This document shows positions 7,958-15,882 of a stretch of DNA of 34,243 nucleotides, piece by piece. Each line of letters starts with the position of its first letter. Positions within the stretch are counted from its first letter, which is position 1. The notes below the pieces were generated by a model. The model had not been told where the DNA came from and ran no database searches. It worked only from the letters and a program-made list of their open reading frames with translations. This DNA is from a virus: the IMG/VR virus record IMGVR_UViG_3300006620_000406, positions 15,936-50,178 of that record, one strand, 5' to 3'. A program made the position numbers and the translations under genes.

Positions 7958-7965
7958 TATTTATA
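7958..7965 (-). promoter_or_regulatory. T4-type late promoter TATAAATA
   Basis: A perfect TATAAATA on the minus strand, followed by TTATTATAAT, about 85 bp upstream of the gene starting at 7874. No matching -35 box is seen, as expected for gp55-dependent late promoters. Confidence 0.7.
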
Positions 7966-7971
7966 CGGATT

Positions 7972-8379
7972 TTACTCTGCATTCTCTGGTAAGATAAAGA
8001 TGATATTACACTTCTTCTTACTCTTTGTTCTAAATGCGTTGTTATCAGTATTTATCGATTCTGTTAGGTTTGCTATTACAGGAACCAAATCAAAATCATC
8101 TTGTAACGTACTAAGATCCGTTCCTGCAACTGCTGTTTCAACATCAAACTCAAAGTCCCAAACTTTATGTGTACCTGTAAAGTCTGTACCAAAAACCCCA
8201 GTTACGTCTTGTTCAGAACATAATGGACTTACTTCATAATAAGGATTGAAACGCATACTCAAACAGTTAAAGAAACTCATAAAGTTTGCTTGTTGATTGA
8301 TTAACTGCTTGTCACTCTCGTTGTGTTTGTGCTTACGAGTCTCAGTAATATCTATTAGTGTTCTGATCTTGACTTTCAT
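7972..8379 (-). CDS. Conserved T4-like marine phage protein, function unknown
   Basis: The start is set at ATG 8379 (MKVKIRTLIDITETRKHKHN, about 135 residues) rather than ATG 8397, because 8397 lies in the T-run of the upstream terminator. A TATAAGTA element (8392-8385) would place transcription start at the A of ATG 8379. The protein is soluble-looking, with an Asp-rich C-terminal half (FDLVPVIANLTESINTDNNA). From memory it resembles a conserved T4-like cyanophage protein found near structural genes. No ribosome binding site is visible, in line with a leaderless mRNA. Confidence 0.75.
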   Translation of the reverse strand: MKVKIRTLIDITETRKHKHNESDKQLINQQANFMSFFNCLSMRFNPYYEVSPLCSEQDVTGVFGTDFTGTHKVWDFEFDVETAVAGTDLSTLQDDFDLVPVIANLTESINTDNNAFRTKSKKKCNIIFILPENAE

Positions 8380-8397
8380 AGTATTACTTATAGTCAT

Positions 8398-8428
8398 AAA
8401 AAAAGGGCCCAGTAAAAACTGAGCCCTT
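8398..8428 (-). terminator. Intrinsic terminator after the 8801-8457 gene
   Basis: An 11-bp stem with one mismatch (arms 8418-8428 and 8403-8413) around a short A/T loop, ending in GGGCCC and a T7 run on the minus strand. It ends 19-20 nt before the start of the next gene. Confidence 0.85.
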
Positions 8429-8456
8429 AATATTACTGTGTATTAGTCTAAACTAA

Positions 8457-8801
8457 TTACGCAGGGTTTTGGTCAAAGTCTGCAAGTAAACTTGAAGTTA
8501 CTCCAGTTGAACCATCACCAAAGTCTGAAGCCGCTGTAAATGCGCCTGTACCTTGGATTACAACTTGTACTGCATCAGTAGTACCTGGTGTGAATACACC
8601 TGACTCAGTTAAACAAGCCACACCTGCGATTGTGTGTGCATCGTTAGTTCCAGCAACATCACCTCTTGAAAGGTATGTTAACGCCGCATCTAATTCTGCT
8701 TGTGTCATGTTAGTTTTTGCAAGGTTAATGATTCTTGTTCTTGGACCTAAACCATTTCCTGCTTTAGCGATTCCGCCGTTTCCTTGTGCTATTCCAGCCA
8801 T
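8457..8801 (-). CDS. Small putative virion protein
   Basis: A 114-residue protein low in Lys/Arg and rich in Gly, Ala, Thr and Asp (MAGIAQGNGGIAKAGNGLGP; later LTESGVFTPGTTDAVQVVIQ and FGDGSTGVTSSLLADFDQNP). The composition suits an extracellular beta-rich structural or decoration protein. It is a single gene with a good ribosome binding site (TAGGAG), an ACTAAATAATAG late-promoter-like element upstream near 8880, and its own strong terminator. This monocistronic layout is typical of an abundant product. No family is recognised with confidence. Confidence 0.65.
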   Translation of the reverse strand: MAGIAQGNGGIAKAGNGLGPRTRIINLAKTNMTQAELDAALTYLSRGDVAGTNDAHTIAGVACLTESGVFTPGTTDAVQVVIQGTGAFTAASDFGDGSTGVTSSLLADFDQNPA

Positions 8802-8882
8802 TTTATTTCTCCTATGTTAAAATAGAGATTATCTTCTCTCATAAATGACATCTTCATTACTCTATGAAGTTGTTACTATTAT

Positions 8883-9770
8883 TTAGTCTTTTTTGGAACT
8901 TTGGCTCTGTAATGCACGTCTTTCCAGTGCTTTTAGCATGGAAATGAATGCAGGACCGCCTTTTACTATATTATCTATAGTTTTAATGGCAGGCATATAT
9001 GCTCTAACCATCTGTGGGGGAATAGGCTTGCCTTGAACGGCTATCTCAATAAATTTCTTGGCGAGCATTAAATTCTTTGTACCAAGTAAGAATCTATAGA
9101 AGCCTAAATCTTTTATGTCAACGTTTACATCTGGTACTGATACAGTTGGCTCTGGATCTCTAACCTTAGCAGATTCAAGATCTCTAACTGCCGCCAATGC
9201 TTCTAAGTGTTCAATGATGTCACTGCTTCTTAGTTTCGCTCTAACTGCATACAACAAACGTGTAACAATTTTCTTTTTGTCGCCTGTTGATAATCTGTTT
9301 AAGTTAAAGATGCTTCTGCGTACTGCTTTGTAATCTGTGTTTACAATATTCAAAGCACTTTCAATACTTAAGAATACTGATTGATCATTTATAGAAGTTA
9401 CCCTGCCTGTTGACATGGCCATCAAATATCTATTGAATGCCATCACAGGCAATGTAGTTCTTCTACGCATAGCCATTGCCGCTTTAGGATCTTTAAGTTT
9501 CTTTAATGCTTCTTCATCACCTTGTATAAAGTATGCAAAGTTATATAAATCTGTTGCATACATTCTAAAGTGTTTGTAACTATCTCTGTCTGTTGTTCTC
9601 TTAGCATAACCGTGAGCAACTGGAGCAAACTGAGGATACCTTCTCAATAACTCAAGGGTGAGCATAGTAAGGTATAGTCGCTCACAACAATCTGTGTAAG
9701 TTAATACACGTTGATTGCCGCTATCGCGAGTCATTCTCGCTTCGTGCAGTTCTGTTAAGAAGTCCATCAT
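8883..9770 (-). CDS. Conserved T4-like marine phage structural-region protein
   Basis: The start is placed at ATG 9770 (MMDFLTELHEARMTRDSGNQ, about 295 residues), which follows the stop of the upstream gene as TAAGATG. A longer frame to 9827 would overlap that gene. The protein is helical and moderately basic; VLTYTDCCERLYLTMLTLEL recalls a conserved cyanophage protein. There is no recognised catalytic site. The linked minus-strand genes 12914-8883 have very short gaps or overlaps and look like one late operon. Confidence 0.75.
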   Translation of the reverse strand: MMDFLTELHEARMTRDSGNQRVLTYTDCCERLYLTMLTLELLRRYPQFAPVAHGYAKRTTDRDSYKHFRMYATDLYNFAYFIQGDEEALKKLKDPKAAMAMRRRTTLPVMAFNRYLMAMSTGRVTSINDQSVFLSIESALNIVNTDYKAVRRSIFNLNRLSTGDKKKIVTRLLYAVRAKLRSSDIIEHLEALAAVRDLESAKVRDPEPTVSVPDVNVDIKDLGFYRFLLGTKNLMLAKKFIEIAVQGKPIPPQMVRAYMPAIKTIDNIVKGGPAFISMLKALERRALQSQSSKKD

Positions 9771-9771
9771 C

Positions 9772-10209
9772 TTAGGAGTAGTTACTTCTCTCTGGTGCGT
9801 CTCCTTGACCTTTAACATACTTCTCAAGGAATGCTTTGATCATATCGTCTTTGCTACCTGCTTTTAAAAGCATACCAAGTGTTTCACTGTTCTGTACATC
9901 TTTTGTAAACTCACGTTTGATTGCAGGTTTAACTTTATCAGTAGTTAACAACATTTTAATTGTTGCCGCTTGTTCTGGACTACATGGCATTTCTTTACCG
10001 TCATCAGTCTTACAAGTTTTTACTGGGTTTGGATTACCTCTTGAGTCAAGTACTTTGCCTACTTGGATAATCATTGGTGTGTTTTTGAACTCAGCATCCA
10101 TGCCTGCTTCATCATCGTCAGCGGCATCAGGACCACCAAGTCCTAAGTCTCTCATGTCGTCATCGATTTCGTGCATTTTCACGTCATCTAACATTTCTTT
10201 TAGTTTCAT
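9772..10209 (-). CDS. Conserved phage protein, acidic N-terminus, function unknown
   Basis: A 145-residue protein starting MKLKEMLDDVKMHEIDDDMR with an acidic region to about residue 42, then a folded-looking part with two Cys (CKTDDGKEMPC). The start has AGGAG at good spacing. The MKLKE start resembles the short N-terminal signature shared by several proteins of this block. The function is not recognisable. Confidence 0.75.
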   Translation of the reverse strand: MKLKEMLDDVKMHEIDDDMRDLGLGGPDAADDDEAGMDAEFKNTPMIIQVGKVLDSRGNPNPVKTCKTDDGKEMPCSPEQAATIKMLLTTDKVKPAIKREFTKDVQNSETLGMLLKAGSKDDMIKAFLEKYVKGQGDAPERSNYS

Positions 10210-10221
10210 TGTTTGCTCCTA

Positions 10222-11913
10222 TTATCTTTGTACCGATCTATTGGCTTGAGTAAACCCGCCCTTGCCTCGGTTGACAAGTTTCATATCACCCTTGGAACCA
10301 GTTACAACATAACCTTCACCACCCGGTTGCCCGTTAATGGTTGCTTTTACATCTGCATCTTGGTTGTTCAATTGATCAATGATGTTATTTTTTACATTCA
10401 TGATGCCGTTTACGGTATCCCATATAGCACTGAATGTACTTACGTTCTCATTAATGTACTCTTGAAGTTTTCTTTGTTTGTTTGCACTAACCTTAGAAGA
10501 ACCTAACCATTTCATAAAGTCACGGCCTAAGTTTTCTAAGCCGGAGTCTACTTTCTGATTTACATAAGTGTACAATATGTTCGGGAAGTCAGTAACTTGC
10601 ATCTGTTTAAGTTTTGCTTTGTCAAGGAAACTGTCAATAGCACTACTGTTTCTTGAGATGATGTTCTCTAACTTCCCTATTGAACTTTCATCAACCTTTA
10701 CGGTTTCTGAAACTGTTACAGGAGGAATTACAAGTAAATCTGTACCCTCCATAATGTCAAAGTCGTTGAATGGTTGTTCGTTACCATCTTCGTCAATGAC
10801 TCGGTGAACTACTACCCCTATCTTACTTTTATTAATCTTTTTACCTAAATCACTATCTGTCTTAACTGTGTATTGTACAATGTTAGGTTTGAAGTGATAC
10901 ATGTTTTGTTCTTGTTGTGGCTCATGGAAGTATAGCATGTCTCCTTTAAAGTAACCTTTAAAGTTTTTAGGTGTAGCCTTTTCCATTATAGGGAATGCCT
11001 TTGCCATGTTGGCTCCTAATGCTTTAAAGCCTTTAGGATCATTCTTTGCTCCGGGTCTGGCCAAGAACATTTTGTTAAGTGCTTCTGGACTCTTTGCTTT
11101 TCCATCATATCCTTTTGCGACAAATCCTCCTTTGTCTGTGAGTACAAATTCTCCATTCTCATCGCGGCCAAAAATGACTGCGGGAGATCCGTCCCATTTG
11201 ATCTGTACATTGTCTGTCTTCTCCGCCATTGCTTTAATTTTATCTAATGCTCTCTTTGCACCAGCACTACCATTGAAGAAAATCAAATCTTCTATGTGTT
11301 GGATACGTGCATCCATACCTTCTGTCATTCTTGTACGGTTCTTATCTTTGTTAAAGAGGTCTTTACCTTTAACTTGTTCTATTGGCTTAACACTTATGTC
11401 AGTAGTTTGTGGTCTCCACAACTTATCTGTTGCATCATATTGATATGAAAGTCTGTTCTCTGGGTGAACAAACTGTGCGCCATTTACATAATCCTCTGCG
11501 CCTCTTATAGGATCACTAACTAATTTAGGATTACGTTTCTTAGGCTGTGCTTTTTGTTGTTGTGGTTTTTCATCACCTGCTTGTTTCTTTTGAAACTTTT
11601 GATCTGGTCTGTCTTTTTTAGTCTGTGCCAAGTCACCGTCTACTGCTCCTGGTTCGGAGTAAGCACCTTGAGCGGCTCCTTTGATTTCACTACCTGCATC
11701 TTTGACTGCACCAATTAGTCCAAGCACACTTGCATCTTTCTTACCTGAACCAACCTGAGCAAGATTTCTTCCTGTGCTAAAGTTTTTCTTTGCGGCGCCG
11801 GCTACTTTCTTAATACCTTTTTTGATTCCCATATCGTTAGGATCAAACTTTGCAGGCTTTTCATAACCGCCCTGTTGTTCAGGTGCTTCTTTTTTTATTT
11901 CACTAAACTTCAT
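10222..11913 (-). CDS. Large phage protein with KWDG nucleotidyltransferase/ligase-like core
   Basis: The start is set at ATG 11913 (MKFSEIKKEAPEQQGGYEKP; 563 residues) because the longer frame has no supported start. Residues about 1-165 are a low-complexity Lys/Gln/Pro-rich arm. The core begins with MTEGMDARIQHIEDLIFFNG, followed by VQIKWDGSPAVIFGRDENGE. KxDG is the covalent-nucleotidyl motif I of ATP-dependent ligases and RNA-capping enzymes, and later IGVVVHRVIDEDGN and EGTDLLVIPP could correspond to other motifs. From memory the protein resembles a large uncharacterised family (DUF6267-type) of T4-like cyanophages. The next upstream gene encodes a Pol-beta-type nucleotidyltransferase. 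Activity is an inference. Confidence 0.75.
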   Translation of the reverse strand: MKFSEIKKEAPEQQGGYEKPAKFDPNDMGIKKGIKKVAGAAKKNFSTGRNLAQVGSGKKDASVLGLIGAVKDAGSEIKGAAQGAYSEPGAVDGDLAQTKKDRPDQKFQKKQAGDEKPQQQKAQPKKRNPKLVSDPIRGAEDYVNGAQFVHPENRLSYQYDATDKLWRPQTTDISVKPIEQVKGKDLFNKDKNRTRMTEGMDARIQHIEDLIFFNGSAGAKRALDKIKAMAEKTDNVQIKWDGSPAVIFGRDENGEFVLTDKGGFVAKGYDGKAKSPEALNKMFLARPGAKNDPKGFKALGANMAKAFPIMEKATPKNFKGYFKGDMLYFHEPQQEQNMYHFKPNIVQYTVKTDSDLGKKINKSKIGVVVHRVIDEDGNEQPFNDFDIMEGTDLLVIPPVTVSETVKVDESSIGKLENIISRNSSAIDSFLDKAKLKQMQVTDFPNILYTYVNQKVDSGLENLGRDFMKWLGSSKVSANKQRKLQEYINENVSTFSAIWDTVNGIMNVKNNIIDQLNNQDADVKATINGQPGGEGYVVTGSKGDMKLVNRGKGGFTQANRSVQR

Positions 11914-12664
11914 ATAACTTATCCAATGTGTTTCTAAACCATTCACGCCCTTCATACTGAACTGCTTCTGGTAGTTTTAATCCGTCCTTCTCAAAATACT
12001 TAACAGCGTCTGCCGTCATTGCATCATAGTTAGGATCACTCTTAATTTTAGCAACAATAGAGTCAACACTATCTAAGTCTGCACCTTTGGCATTGTCGCC
12101 TAAAAGATACTGTGCAATCTCATCTGGGTCTTTTGAAACTGTTTTATTATTAATTCTATCAACAAGTCCTGTTTGACTGTTAAACTTGTAACCATGAAAC
12201 TTTGCAATGCTTGAAATTAATATTGCTCTGTGTACACCTTTGTACTTTGTATCGTCACCGTAACCTTTTAGTGCAAACTTCATAAAGTCTGGCTCACCAA
12301 ACATTAAATCTAACTGAACGAATCCGTTACTTTCTTTACCATTGATAGGTGCTTTGAAGTGTACGTTGATACCTGACTTGGCTACCCACTGTCTTGGTTC
12401 ATCGTCTGGATGATTCTTTATTACCCATTGCATAAGTTTCTTTTCAACTTCTGTCTTATCGTACTTGTCTTTGTCTACTGCAACATCTAAGTCACCGCTT
12501 GAACTTTTAATTCCTGTTGAACCTAACTTCATGTTAACATGGTCCATACCAGTGATTGACTCAATCCACTTTAATGTTGGGTCTACGTCTGCTTGTTGAA
12601 TGCGTTGAGTAGTAGGCTTACCATCTTGGTCTTTGAATACGTTACCACCTTCATTAAGAATCAT
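11903..12664 (-). CDS. Pol-beta superfamily nucleotidyltransferase-like protein
   Basis: The start is set at ATG 12664 (MILNEGGNVFKDQDGKPTTQ, about 253 residues), with AGGAAAG upstream. It shows the minimal nucleotidyltransferase signature: NMKLGSTGIKSSSGDLDVAV gives the GS motif and the DxD metal pair, and GFVQLDLMFGEPDFMKFALK gives the third Asp on a following strand. It overlaps the KWDG gene by 11 nt and the upstream gene by 11 nt, so the three are translationally coupled. The substrate is unknown: tRNA, nucleotide or protein modification are all possible. Confidence 0.75.
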   Translation of the reverse strand: MILNEGGNVFKDQDGKPTTQRIQQADVDPTLKWIESITGMDHVNMKLGSTGIKSSSGDLDVAVDKDKYDKTEVEKKLMQWVIKNHPDDEPRQWVAKSGINVHFKAPINGKESNGFVQLDLMFGEPDFMKFALKGYGDDTKYKGVHRAILISSIAKFHGYKFNSQTGLVDRINNKTVSKDPDEIAQYLLGDNAKGADLDSVDSIVAKIKSDPNYDAMTADAVKYFEKDGLKLPEAVQYEGREWFRNTLDKLYEV

Positions 12665-12914
12665 TTTTTCTGCTTTCCTGTACTTTTTGGATACCACGTC
12701 TAAATTTCTTAGTATCACCTGTTCTAATTGAGTTTAGGAATCTACGTTCAATGTCTAATGCTTCTTCTTCTGAGTACTGTTCGTTAATACGTGAAAGCAA
12801 GTTTACTGCACTTTCTATAATATTAGTACCTGTAGTAGCGATTAATGAATCATTATCACGATCTCTATGGAGATTGTTTAATTCTTCTAAGATTGATCTT
12901 GTGCGTTTTTTCAT
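12654..12914 (-). CDS. Small helical phage protein, function unknown
   Basis: An 86-residue charged helical protein (MKKRTRSILEELNNLHRDRD; C-terminal RRFLNSIRTGDTKKFRRGIQ). The start at 12914 has AAGGAAAC upstream and a CATAAATA late-promoter-like element at 12936-12943. It is the first gene of the coupled set running down to 8883. Confidence 0.7.
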   Translation of the reverse strand: MKKRTRSILEELNNLHRDRDNDSLIATTGTNIIESAVNLLSRINEQYSEEEALDIERRFLNSIRTGDTKKFRRGIQKVQESRKNDS

Positions 12915-12935
12915 AGTGTTCAGTTTCCTTACTAC

Positions 12936-12960
12936 TATTTATGGCAATTACAAATAAATA
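12936..12960. promoter_or_regulatory. Divergent late-promoter-like elements
   Basis: On the minus strand CATAAATA (12943-12936) precedes the gene at 12914. On the plus strand AATAAATA (12953-12960) precedes the gene at 13000. Each has one mismatch to TATAAATA. The two boxes are 9 bp apart and mark the switch of coding strand. Confidence 0.6.
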
Positions 12961-12999
12961 TTACTGCAAAAAGGTTTATAAACTAAGAGGGAGTATAAT

Positions 13000-13470
13000 A
13001 TGGGAACTTTTAATAACAAAATCATGGCAGAGTTCAACCCGCCACGTAAATGGGTGCTTGGTCGTGACTTGTCATATGATTGTCCAGAGTTAACAGAATT
13101 AGAACTTAAAGCATTAAAAGGCGTGGGTGTTAAACTCAAAGGTTCAAAAATAACTGTTCCTACTGGATTTGTTACTGATTTAGCGTCAGTACCAAGACCA
13201 ATGTGGTGGTTGATAGCACCATTTGATGTAGCACGTAGCGCCATCATACACGATTTACTGTATAAAACAATTAGACAATACAGACACAAGATGCAAGACA
13301 AACAAGACGAAGCACTTGTAAAGGCGGCTAAGAAAGCCTCTGATATGGTTTTCTGGTATGGCATGGTAGATGCTGAGCCTTCAGTACCTAAGTGGAAAAT
13401 GTATTCTGCTTGGAAGGCTGTTGATTTATTTGGTAATGGATCAATAGTACCTACAGAAGATAACATCTAA
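13000..13470 (+). CDS. DUF1353 family protein
   Basis: A 156-residue protein carrying the hallmark of DUF1353: TVPTGFVTDLASVPRPMWWL followed by AIIHDLLYKTIRQYRHKMQD. DUF1353 proteins are small and common in phages; their role is unsettled. The start at 13000 has GAGGGAG upstream. The gene stands alone between divergent late-promoter-like elements and a strong bidirectional terminator. Confidence 0.85.
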   Translation: MGTFNNKIMAEFNPPRKWVLGRDLSYDCPELTELELKALKGVGVKLKGSKITVPTGFVTDLASVPRPMWWLIAPFDVARSAIIHDLLYKTIRQYRHKMQDKQDEALVKAAKKASDMVFWYGMVDAEPSVPKWKMYSAWKAVDLFGNGSIVPTEDNI

Positions 13471-13478
13471 AGATCAAT

Positions 13479-13513
13479 AAAATAGGGTGCTTGTCGAAGG
13501 CACCCTATTTTTA
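13479..13513. terminator. Bidirectional intrinsic terminator
   Basis: A 12-bp perfect stem (13479-13490 with 13500-13511, core TAGGGTGC/GCACCCTA) and a 9-nt loop, with T-rich tails on both strands. It lies between the convergent DUF1353 and permease genes. Confidence 0.9.
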
Positions 13514-13517
13514 TCTG

Positions 13518-14483
13518 TTACAGTCCTATACCGTTAGGAACAATAACATAGTGTATCATTAACACCACTCCCACAGAAGCACCTAAGCCAATCATCATCT
13601 TAATGAAGTCTTTAGTTACGAGTGGAAATACTGTCTTGAACTTTTCCTTGCCTGTCATAGTTGCCATAGCAAGTTCACGTCCACATAGTAGTCCAACGAA
13701 CACCCAAGTTGTTGACATAGGTATATCGTTATACTCTTTGAAGAACCAAAGGATCAACCAATAGACTGCGTCAATGATAGTAGCACTTCTTACGTATCTT
13801 GTATTGTGCTTTTCAATAACAATCTTTTGTATCTTACCTCCGCCTTCACGGAACATATAAGCAAGTCCACCTACAAATACAATTGAGATCATAACCATTA
13901 AGTCCCAAGGTATCTGTCGTGGTAGGAACACGGCAATGTTTGCCATGTCATGGCTTAACCAAGTAAACCACAGGAAGCCTGTTGTTACCCATTGTGCGAC
14001 ACGCCATGCTTTCTTATGTTCTTCTTTGACAGGCTTTGCTTCGTCTAAGAGTTTAGTAACTCCTATCCAAATAATATATGCCGCGACTGCCGCCACTGCA
14101 TAACCCATCATGCTCTTTACGAGCATCTTCTCTAATACAAATGTACTTGCAAAGGCACTTAAAACTAAAAAAGACGTACTCACCGGTACGCCAATTCTTG
14201 TTAGTATTAAAAGTAATGCTGGTGCCATTGCGTGATACCATTGTATTTCTTGGAATGGTATTTTGTTAAGACGTCCATAACTGATGTCTCCACCATTCAC
14301 TGTCCAACCGTACCACAATGTATATAGGAGAACTGCACTTGCACACCCCCACATAATTTTCCAATTGAATCTCTCATTGTTTGATGCGATCCATGTACCG
14401 AGAGTCTGTACTGAATCATTTGCTATTACGGAATAAGCGGCAAAGGCGAAACCTATTGCCATCCATAGGGTGAGTGCGTCCAT
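13518..14483 (-). CDS. PiT-like inorganic phosphate transporter
   Basis: A 321-residue integral membrane protein with about nine or ten hydrophobic segments. The inverted-repeat signature of PiT (PF01384-type) permeases is visible twice in divergent form: SVIANDSVQTLGTWIASN with GVPVSTSFLVLSAFAS in the first half, and TWLSHDMANIAVFLPRQIPW with DIPMSTTWVFVGLLCGRELA in the second. It would import phosphate with a cation across the inner membrane, relieving P limitation during infection. It is shorter than many cellular PiT proteins (often above 400) but both repeats are present. A sigma70-type promoter at 14606-14634 and a leader with a terminator-like hairpin precede it; the start has AGGAG. 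Confidence 0.75.
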   Translation of the reverse strand: MDALTLWMAIGFAFAAYSVIANDSVQTLGTWIASNNERFNWKIMWGCASAVLLYTLWYGWTVNGGDISYGRLNKIPFQEIQWYHAMAPALLLILTRIGVPVSTSFLVLSAFASTFVLEKMLVKSMMGYAVAAVAAYIIWIGVTKLLDEAKPVKEEHKKAWRVAQWVTTGFLWFTWLSHDMANIAVFLPRQIPWDLMVMISIVFVGGLAYMFREGGGKIQKIVIEKHNTRYVRSATIIDAVYWLILWFFKEYNDIPMSTTWVFVGLLCGRELAMATMTGKEKFKTVFPLVTKDFIKMMIGLGASVGVVLMIHYVIVPNGIGL

Positions 14484-14532
14484 TATTATTTCTCCTATCT
14501 GCTTGATGCTTTTACCACATCGCTCACAAGTT

Positions 14533-14560
14533 AAAAAAGATCGGGCTCGACGATGCCCGA
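14533..14560 (-). terminator. Terminator-like hairpin inside the permease 5' leader (possible attenuator)
   Basis: On the minus strand TCGGGC (14560-14555), an 8-nt loop, GCCCGA (14546-14541), then TC and a T6 run. It lies about 40 nt after the predicted start point of the promoter at 14606-14634 and about 50 nt before the permease ATG. Transcription would have to read through it to express the gene. Confidence 0.65.
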
Positions 14561-14605
14561 CGGTTAATCATTTATAAAATACGAATTACTTTATAAACAG
14601 TTTTA

Positions 14606-14634
14606 TTTATAGCACAAGTTTAGATAAAAGTCAA
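14606..14634 (-). promoter_or_regulatory. Sigma70-type promoter (TTGACT-17-TATAAA) for the permease gene
   Basis: TTGACT (14634-14629), a 17-bp spacer and TATAAA (14611-14606) on the minus strand, 123 bp before the ATG at 14483. The -35 is again TTGACTTTT. A late-promoter-like TATAAATG follows at about 14570-14577, so early and late expression are both possible. Confidence 0.8.
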
Positions 14635-14663
14635 GAGTGAAGATTAAAGTTTTGTTACAATTG

Positions 14664-14694
14664 GAAAGAAAGGGTGCAACTTGTGATTGCACCC
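14664..14694 (-). terminator. Intrinsic terminator after the AlkB-like gene
   Basis: An 8-bp perfect stem GGGTGCAA/TTGCACCC (14694-14672) with a 7-nt loop, followed on the minus strand by TTTCTTT. It lies 12 nt past the stop of the gene starting at 15770. Confidence 0.85.
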
Positions 14695-14705
14695 TCCAGC
14701 GAGGA

Positions 14706-15770
14706 TTAAGATAGAGAGTTCGCTATTTCTCTTTCTGCTTCGGTTGCAAAGTTTTTGTCCCAGTTGTCTAAATGCTTTTTCATAAAGCGGTTAAACACAG
14801 GAGGTATCAATGCTAACGCAAAGAGTGTAAAGTAACCTACACCTGTATTAGGTGCGCCTACTTCGTCAAGTTCCCAGAAGTGTGTTTCACCTCTGTCATG
14901 ATGATCAGCCTGGCGACCAATCTCTATGAAGAACCAACTTGTGAATAATGTAGAATTATCCCATGAGTGTCTATAGTCTATTGGCTCGCTCTTAACACGA
15001 CATAGACCATAGTGTTCAAGATAGTTAAGTGCTTCTAACTCAAAGTTTGATATTACCCAAACTGCGGCAAGACATGCAACACCTAACCAACCACCTGCAT
15101 AGAAGAACAATGCAAGTGAAGGAACACTCATCATGTATCCTCTTATCCATCTGTTGCCAAATGATATAAAAGGTTTGCCTAAACGTTTTAGTCTACCCTT
15201 TTCCATTTCAAATAGGAACTTAGATTGTCCTAAGTGTGATTTGATATAGTGTGAATAGATATCACGTCCACGAGGTGCAGTTGCAGGATCATCTTCACTT
15301 GCTAATTCCAAGTGATGATTGTACACATGAGCATAACAGAAATGTGCTGAACCTGATAGTCCCATCATCCAACGGCTTATTATAAAAGCAATGCCTTTGG
15401 TGTGCGATAGTTCATGCCCATAGATTATACCTATGCCTGCAAATATACCTGTTGATAAGACAGCACCTAATAGTTCATAGCCTGCCATACCGTGAAAGAT
15501 TTGGTAAGCAAGAACTACCTGTAGTGCTACGAACACTGGCAACATCATATACATTACTGCATTCTGTAGCCAGGGGATGCCTAAGGTTTCACCGTTCTCA
15601 TCAACTGCTCCACGTGTCTGGACGTTGATAAGGGTGTCAAGTATAATGCCTACTCCCAATAAGCCTACACCTGTCCATACCCATGCTCCACCTGCCATCA
15701 CTCCTGCGAGTGTAGCCAATATCAGCAATGGTGCTATGAAGTACCTTATGTTTACGAAAAGTTTTTTCAT
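14706..15770 (-). CDS. AlkB-like integral-membrane alkane hydroxylase
   Basis: A 354-residue protein with about six membrane segments and the AlkB-type histidine boxes: YGHELSHTKG (H119, H123), AHVYNHHLELASEDDPATAP (H148, H152, H153), NYLEHYGL (H253) and GRQADHHDRGETHFWEL (H290, H291). These boxes bind the non-haem diiron centre that hydroxylates alkyl chains using rubredoxin and O2. Two positions deviate: the usual Glu of EHxxGHH is Ala, and the first His of the canonical RHSDHH box is Gln287. The fold and most ligands are kept, so it may be active or have a shifted substrate. It has its own promoters and a terminator. No rubredoxin gene is visible nearby. Confidence 0.85.
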   Translation of the reverse strand: MKKLFVNIRYFIAPLLILATLAGVMAGGAWVWTGVGLLGVGIILDTLINVQTRGAVDENGETLGIPWLQNAVMYMMLPVFVALQVVLAYQIFHGMAGYELLGAVLSTGIFAGIGIIYGHELSHTKGIAFIISRWMMGLSGSAHFCYAHVYNHHLELASEDDPATAPRGRDIYSHYIKSHLGQSKFLFEMEKGRLKRLGKPFISFGNRWIRGYMMSVPSLALFFYAGGWLGVACLAAVWVISNFELEALNYLEHYGLCRVKSEPIDYRHSWDNSTLFTSWFFIEIGRQADHHDRGETHFWELDEVGAPNTGVGYFTLFALALIPPVFNRFMKKHLDNWDKNFATEAEREIANSLS

Positions 15771-15816
15771 TGCGTTCTCCCGGGTTTCCCCTGATAGTTA
15801 ATCACAATGTTTTACT

Positions 15817-15844
15817 ATTTTAGCACACCGACGTAAAAAGTCAA
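15817..15844 (-). promoter_or_regulatory. Sigma70-type promoter (TTGACT-16-TAAAAT) for the AlkB-like gene
   Basis: TTGACT (15844-15839), a 16-bp spacer and TAAAAT (15822-15817), about 45 bp before the ATG at 15770. The short leader carries a GGGAG ribosome binding site. Confidence 0.8.
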
Positions 15845-15882
15845 GTGCATATTAATACTTATACTACCAAAAGGAAAAACAG

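Noticed and set aside
11016-11443. Overlapping frames on both strands inside the KWDG protein gene
   Set aside because: No ribosome binding sites or family resemblance; the long minus frame explains the stretch.
12948-13466. A 172-residue minus-strand frame opposite the DUF1353 gene
   Set aside because: The plus-strand frame has a clear family match, ribosome binding site and terminator; the antisense frame has none.
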